A DNA stretch of 64,000 nucleotides from Nitrosospira sp. (GTDB taxonomy: Bacteria > Pseudomonadota > Gammaproteobacteria > Burkholderiales > Nitrosomonadaceae), in NCBI GenBank assembly GCA_026399575.1, contig JAPLQS010000056.1, positions 1 through 64,000 of the forward strand, given 5' to 3'. The notes under the pieces were generated by a model. The model had not been told where the DNA came from. It saw nothing but the letters and a program-made list of their open reading frames with translations, and did not search any database. Within the stretch, counting starts at the first letter, position 1. Every line of letters begins with the position of its first letter. A program made the translations under genes and the position numbers. Shown here piece by piece: positions 18,367-28,900 of the stretch.

Positions 18367-19101
18367 ATGGCGTCACAACATTCAGCCGTTGTCATCGGAG
18401 TCGGTCCAGAACAAGGACTGGGGGCTACGCTTGCCTGTCATTTTGCTGCAAAAGGCCTGCACGTTTTTATCGCCGGGAGAAGTGAAAACAAGCTGCAGCG
18501 CGTCGCTACAGATATTCAACAACGCGGCGGTTCAGCTACTGTTGTAGTTGCCGATGCAACCATAGAACAGAATGTCGCACACCTGTTCGAAATGGCGCAA
18601 CGTGATGATCACGTTATCGATATTGCCGCCTACAATGTGGACAGCAATATTTCTGCACCTTTGCTGGATATGGATGCGGAAACGTTCACCATGCTCTGGC
18701 GGCAGAATTGCCTGGGTGCTTTTTTATTTGGCAAGGAAGCAGTCAATGCCATGAAGAAAAGAAAACAGGGAACCTTGTTTTTTACCGGTGCAACCGCGTC
18801 GTTAAGGGCGAAGCCGCCATTCACCGCGTTTGCGGCGGCAAAGGCGGGTTTAAGAGCATTGGCCCAGGGTATGGCAAGGGAATTCTCACCGCAGGGTATT
18901 CATGTAGTGCATGCCATTATCGATGGTGTGATTGATGGCGAACGGGCAAGAAATCAATTTCCCAATTATGTTAACGCCAAAGGCAAGGATGGCTTGCTGC
19001 AGCTTGCTGCCATCGCTGAGACTTACTGGGCCATGCATGCACAGCACCCAAGCGCATGGACGCATGAACTGGATTTGAGACCATTTAAAGAACCCTTTTA
19101 G
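18367..19101 (+). CDS. SDR-family oxidoreductase-like protein lacking the catalytic Tyr
   Basis: A 244-residue Rossmann-fold protein of the short-chain dehydrogenase family. The nucleotide-binding loop is GVGPEQGLG rather than TGxxxGxG, and FFTGATASLRA carries the usual Ser. At the YxxxK position the sequence is F-A-A-A-K, so the catalytic Tyr is a Phe. A Phe at this place is known in a subgroup of bacterial SDRs, hence it may be a binding protein or use a different mechanism. The ATG at 18367 (preceded by CCGGAAA) is preferred to the GTG at 18322 that abuts the previous stop. Confidence 0.78.
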   Translation: MASQHSAVVIGVGPEQGLGATLACHFAAKGLHVFIAGRSENKLQRVATDIQQRGGSATVVVADATIEQNVAHLFEMAQRDDHVIDIAAYNVDSNISAPLLDMDAETFTMLWRQNCLGAFLFGKEAVNAMKKRKQGTLFFTGATASLRAKPPFTAFAAAKAGLRALAQGMAREFSPQGIHVVHAIIDGVIDGERARNQFPNYVNAKGKDGLLQLAAIAETYWAMHAQHPSAWTHELDLRPFKEPF

Positions 19102-19109
19102 GAGACGTC

Positions 19110-19718
19110 ATGTCAGAAACAAAAAATTGGAACTTGCAAGGCAGCTATTTTGAAACCTGTAACTGTGAAACAGCTTGTCCTTGTGTCTGGCTTAAGCCGC
19201 CGACCGAAGGCAACTGTAAACTGCTGGTGGCATGGCACATTGAACAGGGGCATCTGAATGATCAGGCACTAAATGGGTTGAATGTCGCATTAGCGTGCTA
19301 CTCGCCCAGCCATATGAAAGATGGTAACTGGCAAGCAGCCCTCTATGTCGACGAGCGGGCAACCGACCCGCAATTTGATGCCATTGTGCAAATCTTCAGC
19401 GGCCAGCAGGGTGGACACCCGGCCATTCTGATGAGCTTTGTGACTGAAGTCTTGGGAATGAAAAGAGTAAAAATTGATTATCAGGAACAAGACGGTCAGC
19501 GGCGATTAGTCATCCCCGATATCGCCCAGGCCGAAATCGAAAGCATTGAGGGCATAACCGGCGGACAGGCAACCATCAATAACCCTCCCCTATGCGTGGT
19601 GACGAGTCACCCCACGGTCGTCGCCCGGTCAAAAAGTTACCGTTACAAGGATTACGATAAGGACTGGACATTTTCCGATCGCAATGGCTATTTCTCGGCA
19701 TTTGTTTATCAGCCATAA
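19110..19718 (+). CDS. DUF1326 domain-containing protein
   Basis: A 202-residue soluble protein of the DUF1326 family, function unknown. The hallmark is an N-terminal Cys cluster (YFETCNCETACPCVW, four Cys), a possible metal site. GGHPAILMSFVTEVLG and the C-terminal Tyr/Phe-rich segment also fit. There is no signal peptide. AGGAGACGTC before the ATG is a good ribosome site. It overlaps the following DUF2182 gene by 35 bp; the two families are frequent partners, which suggests one complex or coupled synthesis. Confidence 0.82.
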   Translation: MSETKNWNLQGSYFETCNCETACPCVWLKPPTEGNCKLLVAWHIEQGHLNDQALNGLNVALACYSPSHMKDGNWQAALYVDERATDPQFDAIVQIFSGQQGGHPAILMSFVTEVLGMKRVKIDYQEQDGQRRLVIPDIAQAEIESIEGITGGQATINNPPLCVVTSHPTVVARSKSYRYKDYDKDWTFSDRNGYFSAFVYQP

Positions 19719-20472
19719 CATCTTGCTCAAGGCACCCGCTACCGTAGCGACGACACTGGTGTCGTTGATTTTTGCTGCCTGGGGATATCTTTTTTATCTG
19801 CAGTGGCAAATGACCAGCCTGCCGATGTCGGCAATGTGGATGCCGCCATCGGAAGCAGCGGCGTGGAGCGCCATGGATTTTGGGCTGGTCTATACGATGT
19901 GGGCGGTAATGATGGCGGCAATGATGCTGCCTTCTGCTCTGCCCATGATCCAGGCTTTTACTCAAGTTTGCCGGCGGCGAACAAAAACACCCTCTAACTT
20001 GAGCTATATTTTCACTTCTGCCTATCTCTGGGTGTGGCTGGTATTCAGTGTGGCTTTAACCCTGCTGCAATGGCAAATGCATGGTTGGGGCTGGCTGTCG
20101 CCAATGATGGACAATCAAAATACGGCCATGGCCGCAGGTATTTTATTTCTGGCGGGCTCTTACCAGTTCATGCCGCTAAAGAACGCATGCCTGACACACT
20201 GTAAAACGCCGATGGGTTTTCTATTGAATGAATGGCAGGAGGGGTCCAGAGGAGCTTTTCAGATGGGGTTGAAGCATGGGGCAACCTGTGTCGGCTGCTG
20301 CTGGGCGCAAATGCTGATCATGTTTGCGGTAGGCGTGATGAATTTATTGGCGATGGCTCTGATTACCCTGCTGGTCATTTTTGAGAAATCCATGCCGCTT
20401 GAGTCCAAGCTTATTTGTAAAACCGTAGGGGTGGCATTTTTTGCATGGGGACTCCTGCTGTTGATGTCTTAG
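19684..20472 (+). CDS. DUF2182 predicted metal-binding membrane protein
   Basis: A 262-residue integral membrane protein of the DUF2182 family with about six to seven hydrophobic segments. Met- and Cys-rich motifs stand out: MWAVMMAAMMLPS, YQFMPLKNACLTHCKTP and GATCVGCCWAQM, all within or beside membrane segments and suggestive of soft-metal binding such as copper. Function is unknown. The ATG at 19684 lies inside DUF1326, and it is the last gene of the sigma-54 operon; it ends 14 bp from the convergent ald. Confidence 0.82.
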   Translation: MAISRHLFISHNILLKAPATVATTLVSLIFAAWGYLFYLQWQMTSLPMSAMWMPPSEAAAWSAMDFGLVYTMWAVMMAAMMLPSALPMIQAFTQVCRRRTKTPSNLSYIFTSAYLWVWLVFSVALTLLQWQMHGWGWLSPMMDNQNTAMAAGILFLAGSYQFMPLKNACLTHCKTPMGFLLNEWQEGSRGAFQMGLKHGATCVGCCWAQMLIMFAVGVMNLLAMALITLLVIFEKSMPLESKLICKTVGVAFFAWGLLLLMS

Positions 20473-20486
20473 CGTCTTAATGCCTC

Positions 20487-21605
20487 TCAGATACCCAGCG
20501 CTTTTTTGGCTGGCGTGTACTTGAGCTTCAAGGCATTCGCCACCGCTTGGTAAGTAACCTGTCCGGCATGGATATTGAGGCCGTTCAGGAGATGCGGATC
20601 GTCAATGCAGGCCTGTCTGATACCCTTGTTGGCCAGCGCTACCGCAAAAGGGAGTGTGGCGTTATTAAGCGCAAAGGTCGAGGTGCGTGCAACCGAGCCC
20701 GGCATATTTGCAACGCAGTAATGTGTGACGCCATCCACCGTATAGACCGGATCAGCATGGGTAGTAGCGCGGCTGGTCTCGAAACAACCACCCTGATCAA
20801 TGGCGATGTCGATCACGACCGAACCGGGACGCATCTGCTTGATCATCTTGCGGCTAACCAGTTTGGGAGCTGTACCACCCGGCACCAGCACCGCGCCTAT
20901 CACCAGATCAGCCCCGATCACATATTGTTCAATCGAATCCATCGTTGAATGGATGGTGGTGAGGCTGGCACCAAATAGCTCATCCAATTCGCGCAGGCGG
21001 TCGAGGTTATTGTCAATAACGGTGACAAAGGCTTCCATGCCAAGCGCGATGCGCACTGCTTGCGTACCCGCAATGCCGCCGCCGATGACGACCACGTTGG
21101 CGGCTTTCACGCCTGGCACACCGCCGATCAGAATGCCCGCGCCACCTTGGGCCTTTTCCAGATAATGTGCGCCGATCTGTACTGACATGCGGCCAGCGAC
21201 CTCGGACATCGGTGCCAATAGAGGCAGTCCGCCGCGTGCATTGGTCACGGTCTCGTAAGCGATGGCGCTACAGCCAGATTTGAGCAGACCCTCGGTCTGC
21301 TCTGGGTCTGAAGCCAGATGCAAATAGGTATAGAGTATCTGTTGCTGACGCAGCATCCTGCACTCGTCAGGCTGCGGTTCCTTTACTTTCACGATCAAGT
21401 CGGCTGCAGCGAATATTTTGGCTGCAGTCCTGGCGATGGTTGCACCTGCTGACTTGTAATCCGCATCGTCCAAGCCGATGCCCGCGCCTGCTCGGGTTTC
21501 AACCAGCACCTTGTGGCCCTGATGAATCAATTCGCGCACCGAGGAAGGTGTCAGGCCCACGCGATACTCGTTATTCACAACTTCTTTTGGTACGCCGATC
21601 AGCAT
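20487..21605 (-). CDS. ald: Alanine dehydrogenase
   Basis: A 372-residue NAD-dependent alanine dehydrogenase, interconverting L-alanine and pyruvate plus ammonium. The N-terminus [20 protein letters not shown] has the pyruvate-binding Arg, VKVKEPQ and TYLHLASD are family stretches, and [13 protein letters not shown] is the NAD loop. Length and motifs are normal. It is convergent with the sigma-54 operon and has a ~315-bp region upstream. Confidence 0.93.
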   Translation of the reverse strand: MLIGVPKEVVNNEYRVGLTPSSVRELIHQGHKVLVETRAGAGIGLDDADYKSAGATIARTAAKIFAAADLIVKVKEPQPDECRMLRQQQILYTYLHLASDPEQTEGLLKSGCSAIAYETVTNARGGLPLLAPMSEVAGRMSVQIGAHYLEKAQGGAGILIGGVPGVKAANVVVIGGGIAGTQAVRIALGMEAFVTVIDNNLDRLRELDELFGASLTTIHSTMDSIEQYVIGADLVIGAVLVPGGTAPKLVSRKMIKQMRPGSVVIDIAIDQGGCFETSRATTHADPVYTVDGVTHYCVANMPGSVARTSTFALNNATLPFAVALANKGIRQACIDDPHLLNGLNIHAGQVTYQAVANALKLKYTPAKKALGI

Positions 21606-21920
21606 ATCCTTACTCCGAATCTATATATTTAACCGGCCCGATGGCCCTCAATCCCAAAGGGAATCGATCTGGCAATGATACCTTAAAATGCATAACCCTC
21701 GTTCCCGCGTGTTCCCGGAAATTCACCCTGATTGCATTGATGTTTTAGCCAGCTCCCGATCATTTAATATTCCTTGCAACAACTCCTTTCCAGCGCTAGC
21801 ATGATGTGAAGTAATCACCGCATGTGAGTTACTTGCCATCGCTCACAAATCCAATCAATCAGATTATCTATAGTGACACGACATAAATCGGCGTCGCATG
21901 ACACAACAGGAGAACTCTAT
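21606..21920. other. Intergenic region upstream of ald and cytochrome P460
   Basis: About 315 bp without a credible gene; the short open frame in it has no family features. It contains a palindrome at 21801-21823 (separate entry) and the ribosome site AGGAG before the P460 start. Confidence 0.5.
21801..21823. promoter_or_regulatory. Palindromic site upstream of cytochrome P460
   Basis: Symmetrical arrangement ATG-N2-GTGA-N5-TCAC-N2-CAT, about 100 bp upstream of the P460 start. The half sites also pair with GTGA and TTACTT further right to give a 10-bp hairpin with one bulge (21809-21834). It could be a dimeric regulator site; GTGA/TCAC resembles CRP/FNR-type half sites but with spacing of five rather than six. 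Confidence 0.3.
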
Positions 21921-22478
21921 ATGAATCGCATCATGTCCATTATCACCGTCACGGCATTGGCCGCGGCTCTGATTGGCTGCGCGCAGGTGCCATCGGCACC
22001 GCTAGCCAATAACTTCAAGGATGGTGAGTTGCCGGTGCCTGCAGACTACAAGAGCTGGCCCAAGTTCCTGTCCGAAGTACAGCGCCCCGAGGTCAAACAA
22101 GTTCGCGAGATCTACATCAATCCGCTTGGACATCGCACGAAAGCCGGAGAGGCTTTCCCCAATGGCACCGTCTCCGTGATGGAAATTTACAAGGCACGAG
22201 AAGCGGCCGATGGTTCACCGCTCAAAAATTCCGATGGCAAGTTCGTCAAGGGTGAGTTACTGAAAATAGCCGTGATGGGAAAAGGTGCTGGCTGGGGTGA
22301 GAGCGTCACACCGGTGGAGCTGAAGAATGGTGATTGGATCTACGCCATCTACCTGTCTGATGCGAAAACAAAAGCACCGGATGATACCGCAACCTGTCGT
22401 GCCTGCCATTTGCCGCTGGCAGACAAGGATTATATTTTCCGTTACGACGAGTATTTCCAGAAGCGCGCAAACCAGTAA
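21921..22478 (+). CDS. Cytochrome P460 family lipoprotein
   Basis: A 185-residue protein with a lipoprotein signal (lipobox ending at Cys20, AALIGC), so it should be anchored on the periplasmic side of a membrane. A c-type heme motif CRACH is at 159-163. VMEIYKAREAADGS contains a Lys that is a candidate for the heme-Lys cross-link typical of cytochrome P460. The family oxidises hydroxylamine or handles NO in ammonia and methane oxidisers. The preceding SD is AGGAG. Maturation of its heme fits the ccm operon at 47.9 kb. Confidence 0.85.
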   Translation: MNRIMSIITVTALAAALIGCAQVPSAPLANNFKDGELPVPADYKSWPKFLSEVQRPEVKQVREIYINPLGHRTKAGEAFPNGTVSVMEIYKAREAADGSPLKNSDGKFVKGELLKIAVMGKGAGWGESVTPVELKNGDWIYAIYLSDAKTKAPDDTATCRACHLPLADKDYIFRYDEYFQKRANQ

Positions 22479-22738
22479 ACAGTTGGCATGCAGCGATCCG
22501 GGCGACAACGCTCTAAGTGCGTTCGGTGTGGTATGGAACGACTGTCACTGGCCAGTCGGATAGTGAAAGGATGAAGAAGAGGAAGGGAGAATTCCAAGCC
22601 ATTGTTTTTACTGGTGCCCGGAGCCGGAAACCGTAAGCTAGTATTCATGCGGCTGTGCGGTAGGCTGTCGGGATTGTGTCGGGATTGCGGGTCGATACCA
22701 AGAAAAGGAATCGCAACGGAATTGCGCCACACAACTTC
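22479..22738. other. Intergenic stretch at left end of the integrated island
   Basis: About 260 bp. It holds the left attachment repeat (22612-22628) and no convincing gene. An open frame beginning at a GTG at 22676 may extend the small membrane protein below. Confidence 0.5.
22612..22628. repeat. Left attachment site (attL), copy of tRNA-Leu 3' end
   Basis: TGGTGCCCGGAGCCGGA, identical to 34078-34094 and to the reverse complement of the T-arm, acceptor and CCA end of the tRNA-Leu gene. The match stops after 17 bases on both sides. Confidence 0.75.
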
Positions 22739-22909
22739 ATGCTATCATGGCTTATGGAACTCCTGCTCGGTTTCTTCGTTCTGTTCGTTATTCTGGTGGC
22801 CGTGGCCCCGGAGCAACTCATGCAGGTGCTGCTGGTCATCATGTGGGGAAGCATGGGATTGGCGACAGTGTACAGCGTGGGCAAGGCGGCATTCTCCGTT
22901 ATGTCTTAA
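22739..22909 (+). CDS. Possible small membrane protein at island edge
   Basis: About 56 residues, almost all hydrophobic: a short N-terminus then two predicted membrane helices around VLFVILVAVAP and LLVIMWGSMGLATVY. The end overlaps the stop of the opposite-strand polyvalent gene by four bases. No clear ribosome site precedes the ATG at 22739; starts at 22676 (GTG) or 22754 are possible. Could be a phage membrane protein or a chance frame. Confidence 0.3.
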   Translation: MLSWLMELLLGFFVLFVILVAVAPEQLMQVLLVIMWGSMGLATVYSVGKAAFSVMS

Positions 22910-25900
22910 TGCGCGGGCTCCTGCCGCAACTCCTTCACCCTCTCATTCAGTCCAGTCATTAACGTAGTGATCCTCGCTTCGGCCGCCTTGATCTGCTCCG
23001 GTGGCGCATTCTTTTTCACCAGCTCACGCTTGCGGGTGCGCATTTGTCCAACCATTCTCTCGGTAATGTTGGCGCGTGTGACCAACTTGTATTCAGGATT
23101 ATCATTCTTGTACTCTTCCACCGGTAGCCCGTCCTTGCGCCGGCCTTTCAACTCCGCCTCGACCTCATTGATGCGCTTCAGGTTGGTGTAGAACTTATTT
23201 CCCTGACTCGATTGCGCCCCGCTGTCGCCGTAGAACCGGCCAAGCAGAGGAATCTTATGCGGCGGAAGATCCTCACCAGTGACAAGCGCCATTATGGATT
23301 GCTCTAGTTTGCTGGACTCGCGCCCTACCCCGCCAGTTACTTGTCCGAACAGGTAGTCTATCTGGTCGGCTGTTGGACTCATCGCCCCTGGGGTGTATTT
23401 GGTGCCACCTGACAAGGTATTGATCGCCTCAGATAGCCATTTCGACGGATCGCTGGCAGTGTCCTTGTTGCGGGTAAACCCGGGTGACGGGGAAAGTTTG
23501 TTGAAATTCTCCCGGGCGATAGGCTTGCCCGTCCAATCCTTGTTTTCAGAAAGCGCAACCAAGGGGTCGATAGCTGTTGGCGCAATGGTTTGGATTGACA
23601 CACCGGAGGAGCCGAGCGGGTTGAATGCTTCCGCAAATACTCCAACCAGGCGCAAGATATGATCACCGGGGTTCTTGAATCCGCCCATGACAAACTCGGT
23701 CGGGATGCGCCCGATGTTCGGGACCGCATGGAAACCCAAGGGCATGGGCACGGTGAGATACTTCCTGTCACCGATAGGCAGGATCAGGTTGCGCTCACGG
23801 ATGAACTCTGGCGGCTCGTCATCATCGAATCCTGCTGCCAGCAATAGCATCGCCTGCATGGAGCCAAGCATCACCCCGCCGGCAATCGCCTTGGTACCGA
23901 AGCTGCTCAACCGGAACGTCTTGATGTTGCCCTTGTCCATCGTGGTCAAGGTTTCACCGATGCGCGCCGTGCCCTGCATGGCGGCATTGAAGAACGCATA
24001 CAGCGCACCAGCCTGCTGCCCAGCCTGCCCCTTGCGGTTGAAGTTTACCGAGATGTTCTTGGCGAGGCTGGCGGCCTGTGCCTTGTTCATGCCGTTATCC
24101 AGCGCCGTCTTATAAACGGATAGCCTGGTGGCGCCTTCCATCGTCTGATTGTAGTCAGATAGCCAGTCGAAGATCCACGCCGCTTTGTCTTGCGCTACTG
24201 CCAGCGGAACCTTGAGCGTCCCGTTTGCCGTGAATATCTTGCCCAGCTTGCTGTCGTGCCATGCGTGCGGATCGAGCGCGTGCTTGATTGCCTTCGCCCG
24301 ATCATCACTATCCCGGTACAGATCACGATAGCCGGTCATGCCGCCTTCGTTCTGCATTTCTTCCCACAGATCCGCCCAAACCGACTTGGTTTCATTCCCC
24401 TTGGTCGCTGCGCGCGTGGCGGAATAGACCCCGATCAGCGCCGGGATAATGTGCGAGGCCATTTCCTTCTGGTGACCGGCAATCGGGGTGGATGATAGGT
24501 TAATCAGCGAACCCTGAAAATCGCGCACCAGGTTGACCACACCGAAAATTGGATTGTATTGCGTGTTGATCGCGGCAAAATACCTGGTGATCTTGGCCGA
24601 TACGCCCAACAACCCCTCCATTTGCGGCGCGTCCAAGTTCTTCAGTGCTTCCGACATGCGCAGCGCGCGCGGGTTGCCCTCGTTGAACACTACCGCGCGT
24701 TCGTGGATCTCCCCGCTGCCGTCCTTAATCTTGGCGATGATGACGTTATTGCGGCTGCGAAACGTGGGATCGCTGCGCTCTTCCACTAATCCGGTTTGTT
24801 CATTCAGCACCCGCTCTGTCGGCACTTTGTCGAATGACCAGAAATCAGGATTGGGATTCAGCTTGACCAGCCCAGCCAACGCCACGGCTACCCGGTTCTT
24901 CTCCCCGCGCACAATCGCCTTTTCACGCTGCAGCGCAATGTTTGCAAGGATGTCGACCACTTTGCGGGTCGAACCGGTGCGGTGTTTAACCTCTTTCCCT
25001 TTAACCGAGAATCCCTGTCCGACGCCCATGGCGCCGTCGTGGTCCTCGCGCATCAACGGGATATAGTTGCGAAACATCTCTGCCCAACTGTTCGCCTGGT
25101 CTCTCGACACCAGCCCATAGGACACATACAGATTGCGGGTTTTATTGAGAATGGCGTCCACCCGGGCGGCGGCAGATTCAAGTTTCCTGCGCTTCTCTGC
25201 TGGGAGAGTGGCCAGGTAGTCCTTTGCTTCCTGCGTTTTCATGCCGGAACCGCCGTCCTGCATCTCAGGGTTGCCAGGGTTGCGCTCGGCAATCAACTTG
25301 TTCGCTTCTTCCGCGTGGCGCGCATGCAGGTACTGCTCCAGTTCTGGGATGGTCAGCCCGCGCATGGCCAACTCGGACAGCAGCGGCTTGAGTTCGCCAT
25401 TCACGAAATCAAGGGTACGCTTTGCGGATCTGCCGTGGTACAACTCTTCCTGCAGGTAGGCGTTGTACTTGTCGGCAATCGCTGCGCCTGATTCCTTGAC
25501 TGCGGCAATGACACGCTTCAGGTCAATATTTTTGTTCTGTAGCTTGTATAGCAGGTCGTCAATCTTGGATGGCTCTGGCGAATCCCACGATGCGCGGCTG
25601 CCGGTTGCGCCACCTTCCAGACCTAGCCCACCTTGGCGCGGCGGTATGGCGGGAGGGGCGGCTTCAATACCGGGGAGAGATTCGGCTGTGGTTGCCATGT
25701 AGGCTCCATCTGCTGTAAAGGCCCAATCACCGGATGTCGCCTGGTCGTCGTTGCGCAACTTGCCCAGTACGTTCTGCACATAGTTGCGTGCCGCCTCGTT
25801 ATCCTTGCCACGAATCCAGTCTCCAACTGACTTCATGCCGATCTTGTCAGCCAGGTTGGCCAGCCACTTGCGCACGGAGCGCAGGGTAACGTGGAGCGCA

Positions 25901-28900
25901 TCATTTTTCGCATACGCGCTGCCATTCGCGCCGATTGCCTCAGAAAAGTTCGCCAGCGCCTCATCAACCCCGCGCGCGAAAACGTAGGCATCAGCACGAT
26001 CTTTCAGTTCATCCTTGCTTTTGGCATAGCTCCTTGCCTTCTCTGCATCAGGGGATTTTGCCCAGGCCTGCGCATTTTTGCGAATAAACGCATCACGCAT
26101 GGCCAAGTCGCGCATAGTCTTGATATACTCATCAGCCGTCAAGAACCGACGAATTCCGTAATGGAGCAGTTCATGCCAGATAGTTCTGACCGCCTCATGC
26201 CCGCCAGCAATCCCGTCACGGAACAGGTAAATCTTCCCGCCTTTGACCATACCGCTGGCACGCCCTGCGTCATCTGCCCGTCCCGTGATATGCGACAGGC
26301 TATCTACGATCACGATAGAGGGTTTATGTCCAAGCTGGCCGACCGCCTGCTCGGCTACATCCAGAAGTTTCGCGGCAGATAACTGTTCACTTTCTGGGAC
26401 AAGGTTGGCGGAGCTGTAAATGGCAACGCCTTTGTCGGTTTCCTTGGTCTTGAGTTCGCCAAACAGATTGTCAAATGCTTCCACTACTGGCGCAATCTCT
26501 TCTGTTTTCAGGTACGGATACCGCCCAGCATCTCGTTTGAATTCTGCAATATCTACAACATTTGCCAAGTAGTCATTGTGGTATCCCTTTTCTGCCATCT
26601 TTGCAATGACATAATTCTCAAATGATCTGGCGGCGCGTTCGATGATTCTTGACCAATAGCCGTCCGCTTTCCCTTTATCAATGATTGAAGCGCGTGCTGT
26701 CATTGGGGATTCGTTTAGCGCCTCAACCAGTGCAGCGAATTTCGCCTCGACATCGGCTACGAAGTAGGTTTGACCGTTCTGGTGGTAGGCGAGGATGTGA
26801 TGACCGTCTTTGGAATATTCCGCCTCACTCACATCCACCGGAATATCCTTGGCTTCGATGATGTGAAACTTTCCGGTGGCAAGTAATAGACGTGCGAATT
26901 CCTTGGTCTTTGGGAATGCCTGGTCGATTGCTGCGGTGAGTGTGCTGCGGGTGTGGGGATTTACTACGGTTTGGGACGGTTGTTGCCGGGAGAATAAGCC
27001 AGATAAATCTCCCCCTAATACAAGTGAACGCCCCCCATTGAGAGCTTGTTCCAGTATTCCGGGTCTCTGGCCGCTCTCGCTTGATATAAGGGACTGGATG
27101 AGAATCCCGCGACGCATTGTAGCCTCACCAGCTCTAGATGAGCGCGCCACTCCAAGTCTTCCTGCGTCGGCAAAGCGGTCAGCCCCAACGGGTCGTCCTT
27201 GTCTGTCAACGAACTGTCTTGATGAGAAGTCATATTTATAGTCCTTGAGTTGCGGGAACTGATTGTGCAGTGTCGTGATGAAAGTATGGATCAAAGCGCG
27301 AGTTTTTGCAACATCATCCCCACGCCAAACAAGTGGCTCAACTCCATTCTTTGGATCTCCCGCTAATTGCTGCAGCGCGGGCTCAATATTCTGCGTCGTA
27401 CCATAACGCAATGCAGATGAAAGCATGTTGCTGGTTCTGCGGATAAGAGAGTCTGCTGTTAGACCAGCGGGGTCAGCAATAAACTTCTTGTTTGTATTGT
27501 AGGTATAATTTGCAACGGCGGCATAAACTGATTGTCCAAATTCGCCCGTTGAGAAATTACTGACATCAATGAACGCTTCTCCGTTATCTCGCTCATAGAC
27601 GTAGAATTGCTTGCCCTGGGGAGACTTGAACACAAACCGATGGTCTGCACCTGACGCATCGCGCTCATCTGCCCGTGTTCCATCTCCAATATATTCTGCT
27701 TCTGGATACACGTCCGAAAATACGCCTTCCAGTGACGTTTTGTTACTTACCGGATAGCGGAACAGTTCATCTACATCCGCAAGATTGGCCAGAAAATCAT
27801 GGGCGAATTCGGCATCAGAATTGTCGCTGCGGCTGAACAGCGCTGTGCCTTGGTCGGCTTTCTCAATCACCACCATGCGCGCATTGACGCCAGTGTTGAC
27901 CGGCAAGGATGAATCATTGAACGTACCTGACTCCAGTTTTTCACTGGTGCCGCCAATAGATTCCAGCCAGCCGCGGAATTCTGTTGCCTTCTTGTCGCTG
28001 CCGAAGAACACCCCCTCGCCCATGATCGCCACCAGCCTGCCGCCCGGCTTGAGCAATGAATAGGCATGCTGGACGTGCAGCGCATCACGCCGGTCACTGA
28101 AGGGCGGGTTCATCAGGATGCGGTCATATCCGCTGTCCACGCCATTATGCTGAATCGGCTTTAACTCATCACGGTTGTAGAATCCAAGGCTTTCCTTGTT
28201 GTCATCGCGCAGAACAACCCTCCCGCTTGCTGATCCTCCAGGATGTCCTGCCATTCTCCCAATCTTTCCGTCTGGAGCCTCAAAGGTGTCCCCATAGGTA
28301 TATGACTCCCTGGGCTTGATGCCCATAAAATCACTCCCTACAAGATAGAACCCCTTGGCTTCCAGCAACTCGCGCCGATCGCTTGCCATCTCAACCACGT
28401 CCGGCTCTACCCCGGCTTCACGGATGCGTTCTGCAATATGCCCCATGCCAGCAGAAGGCTCCAGCACGCTCATGCCTTCCTTGATGTCGGCGGCCTCCAC
28501 CATTGCATCGGCTGTGCTTTCCGGTGTTGGGAAGAAGTCCATGCCGTCATTTGAGCGCCCGATCATGGTGCGCTCCATTTCCTTGATCTTGCTGACCTCC
28601 TTGGGCGCTGTGCGTAGACCGATGAATTCCCTTAATGCAGCGCGCAACTCTGCCGGGGTTTCAATGCCCATGCCGGCTAGTCGCTTGCGGGAATCGTAGG
28701 TATTCTCGAATTGCCATGGCACGGATATTTTCTCGCCACGGCGCGCGGCCTTGCCTATTTTCTCTACCAGTTCTGCGCCAACGTCAGGATGAAGCGTAAT
28801 GCGCTTGTCGTTGTCACCTTCCCATATCCCGCGCTTGATCGCTTCGGACGGACTGAGAATTATCAGATTTTCATTGCGCTTGACCGGCAGCACAATGGCC

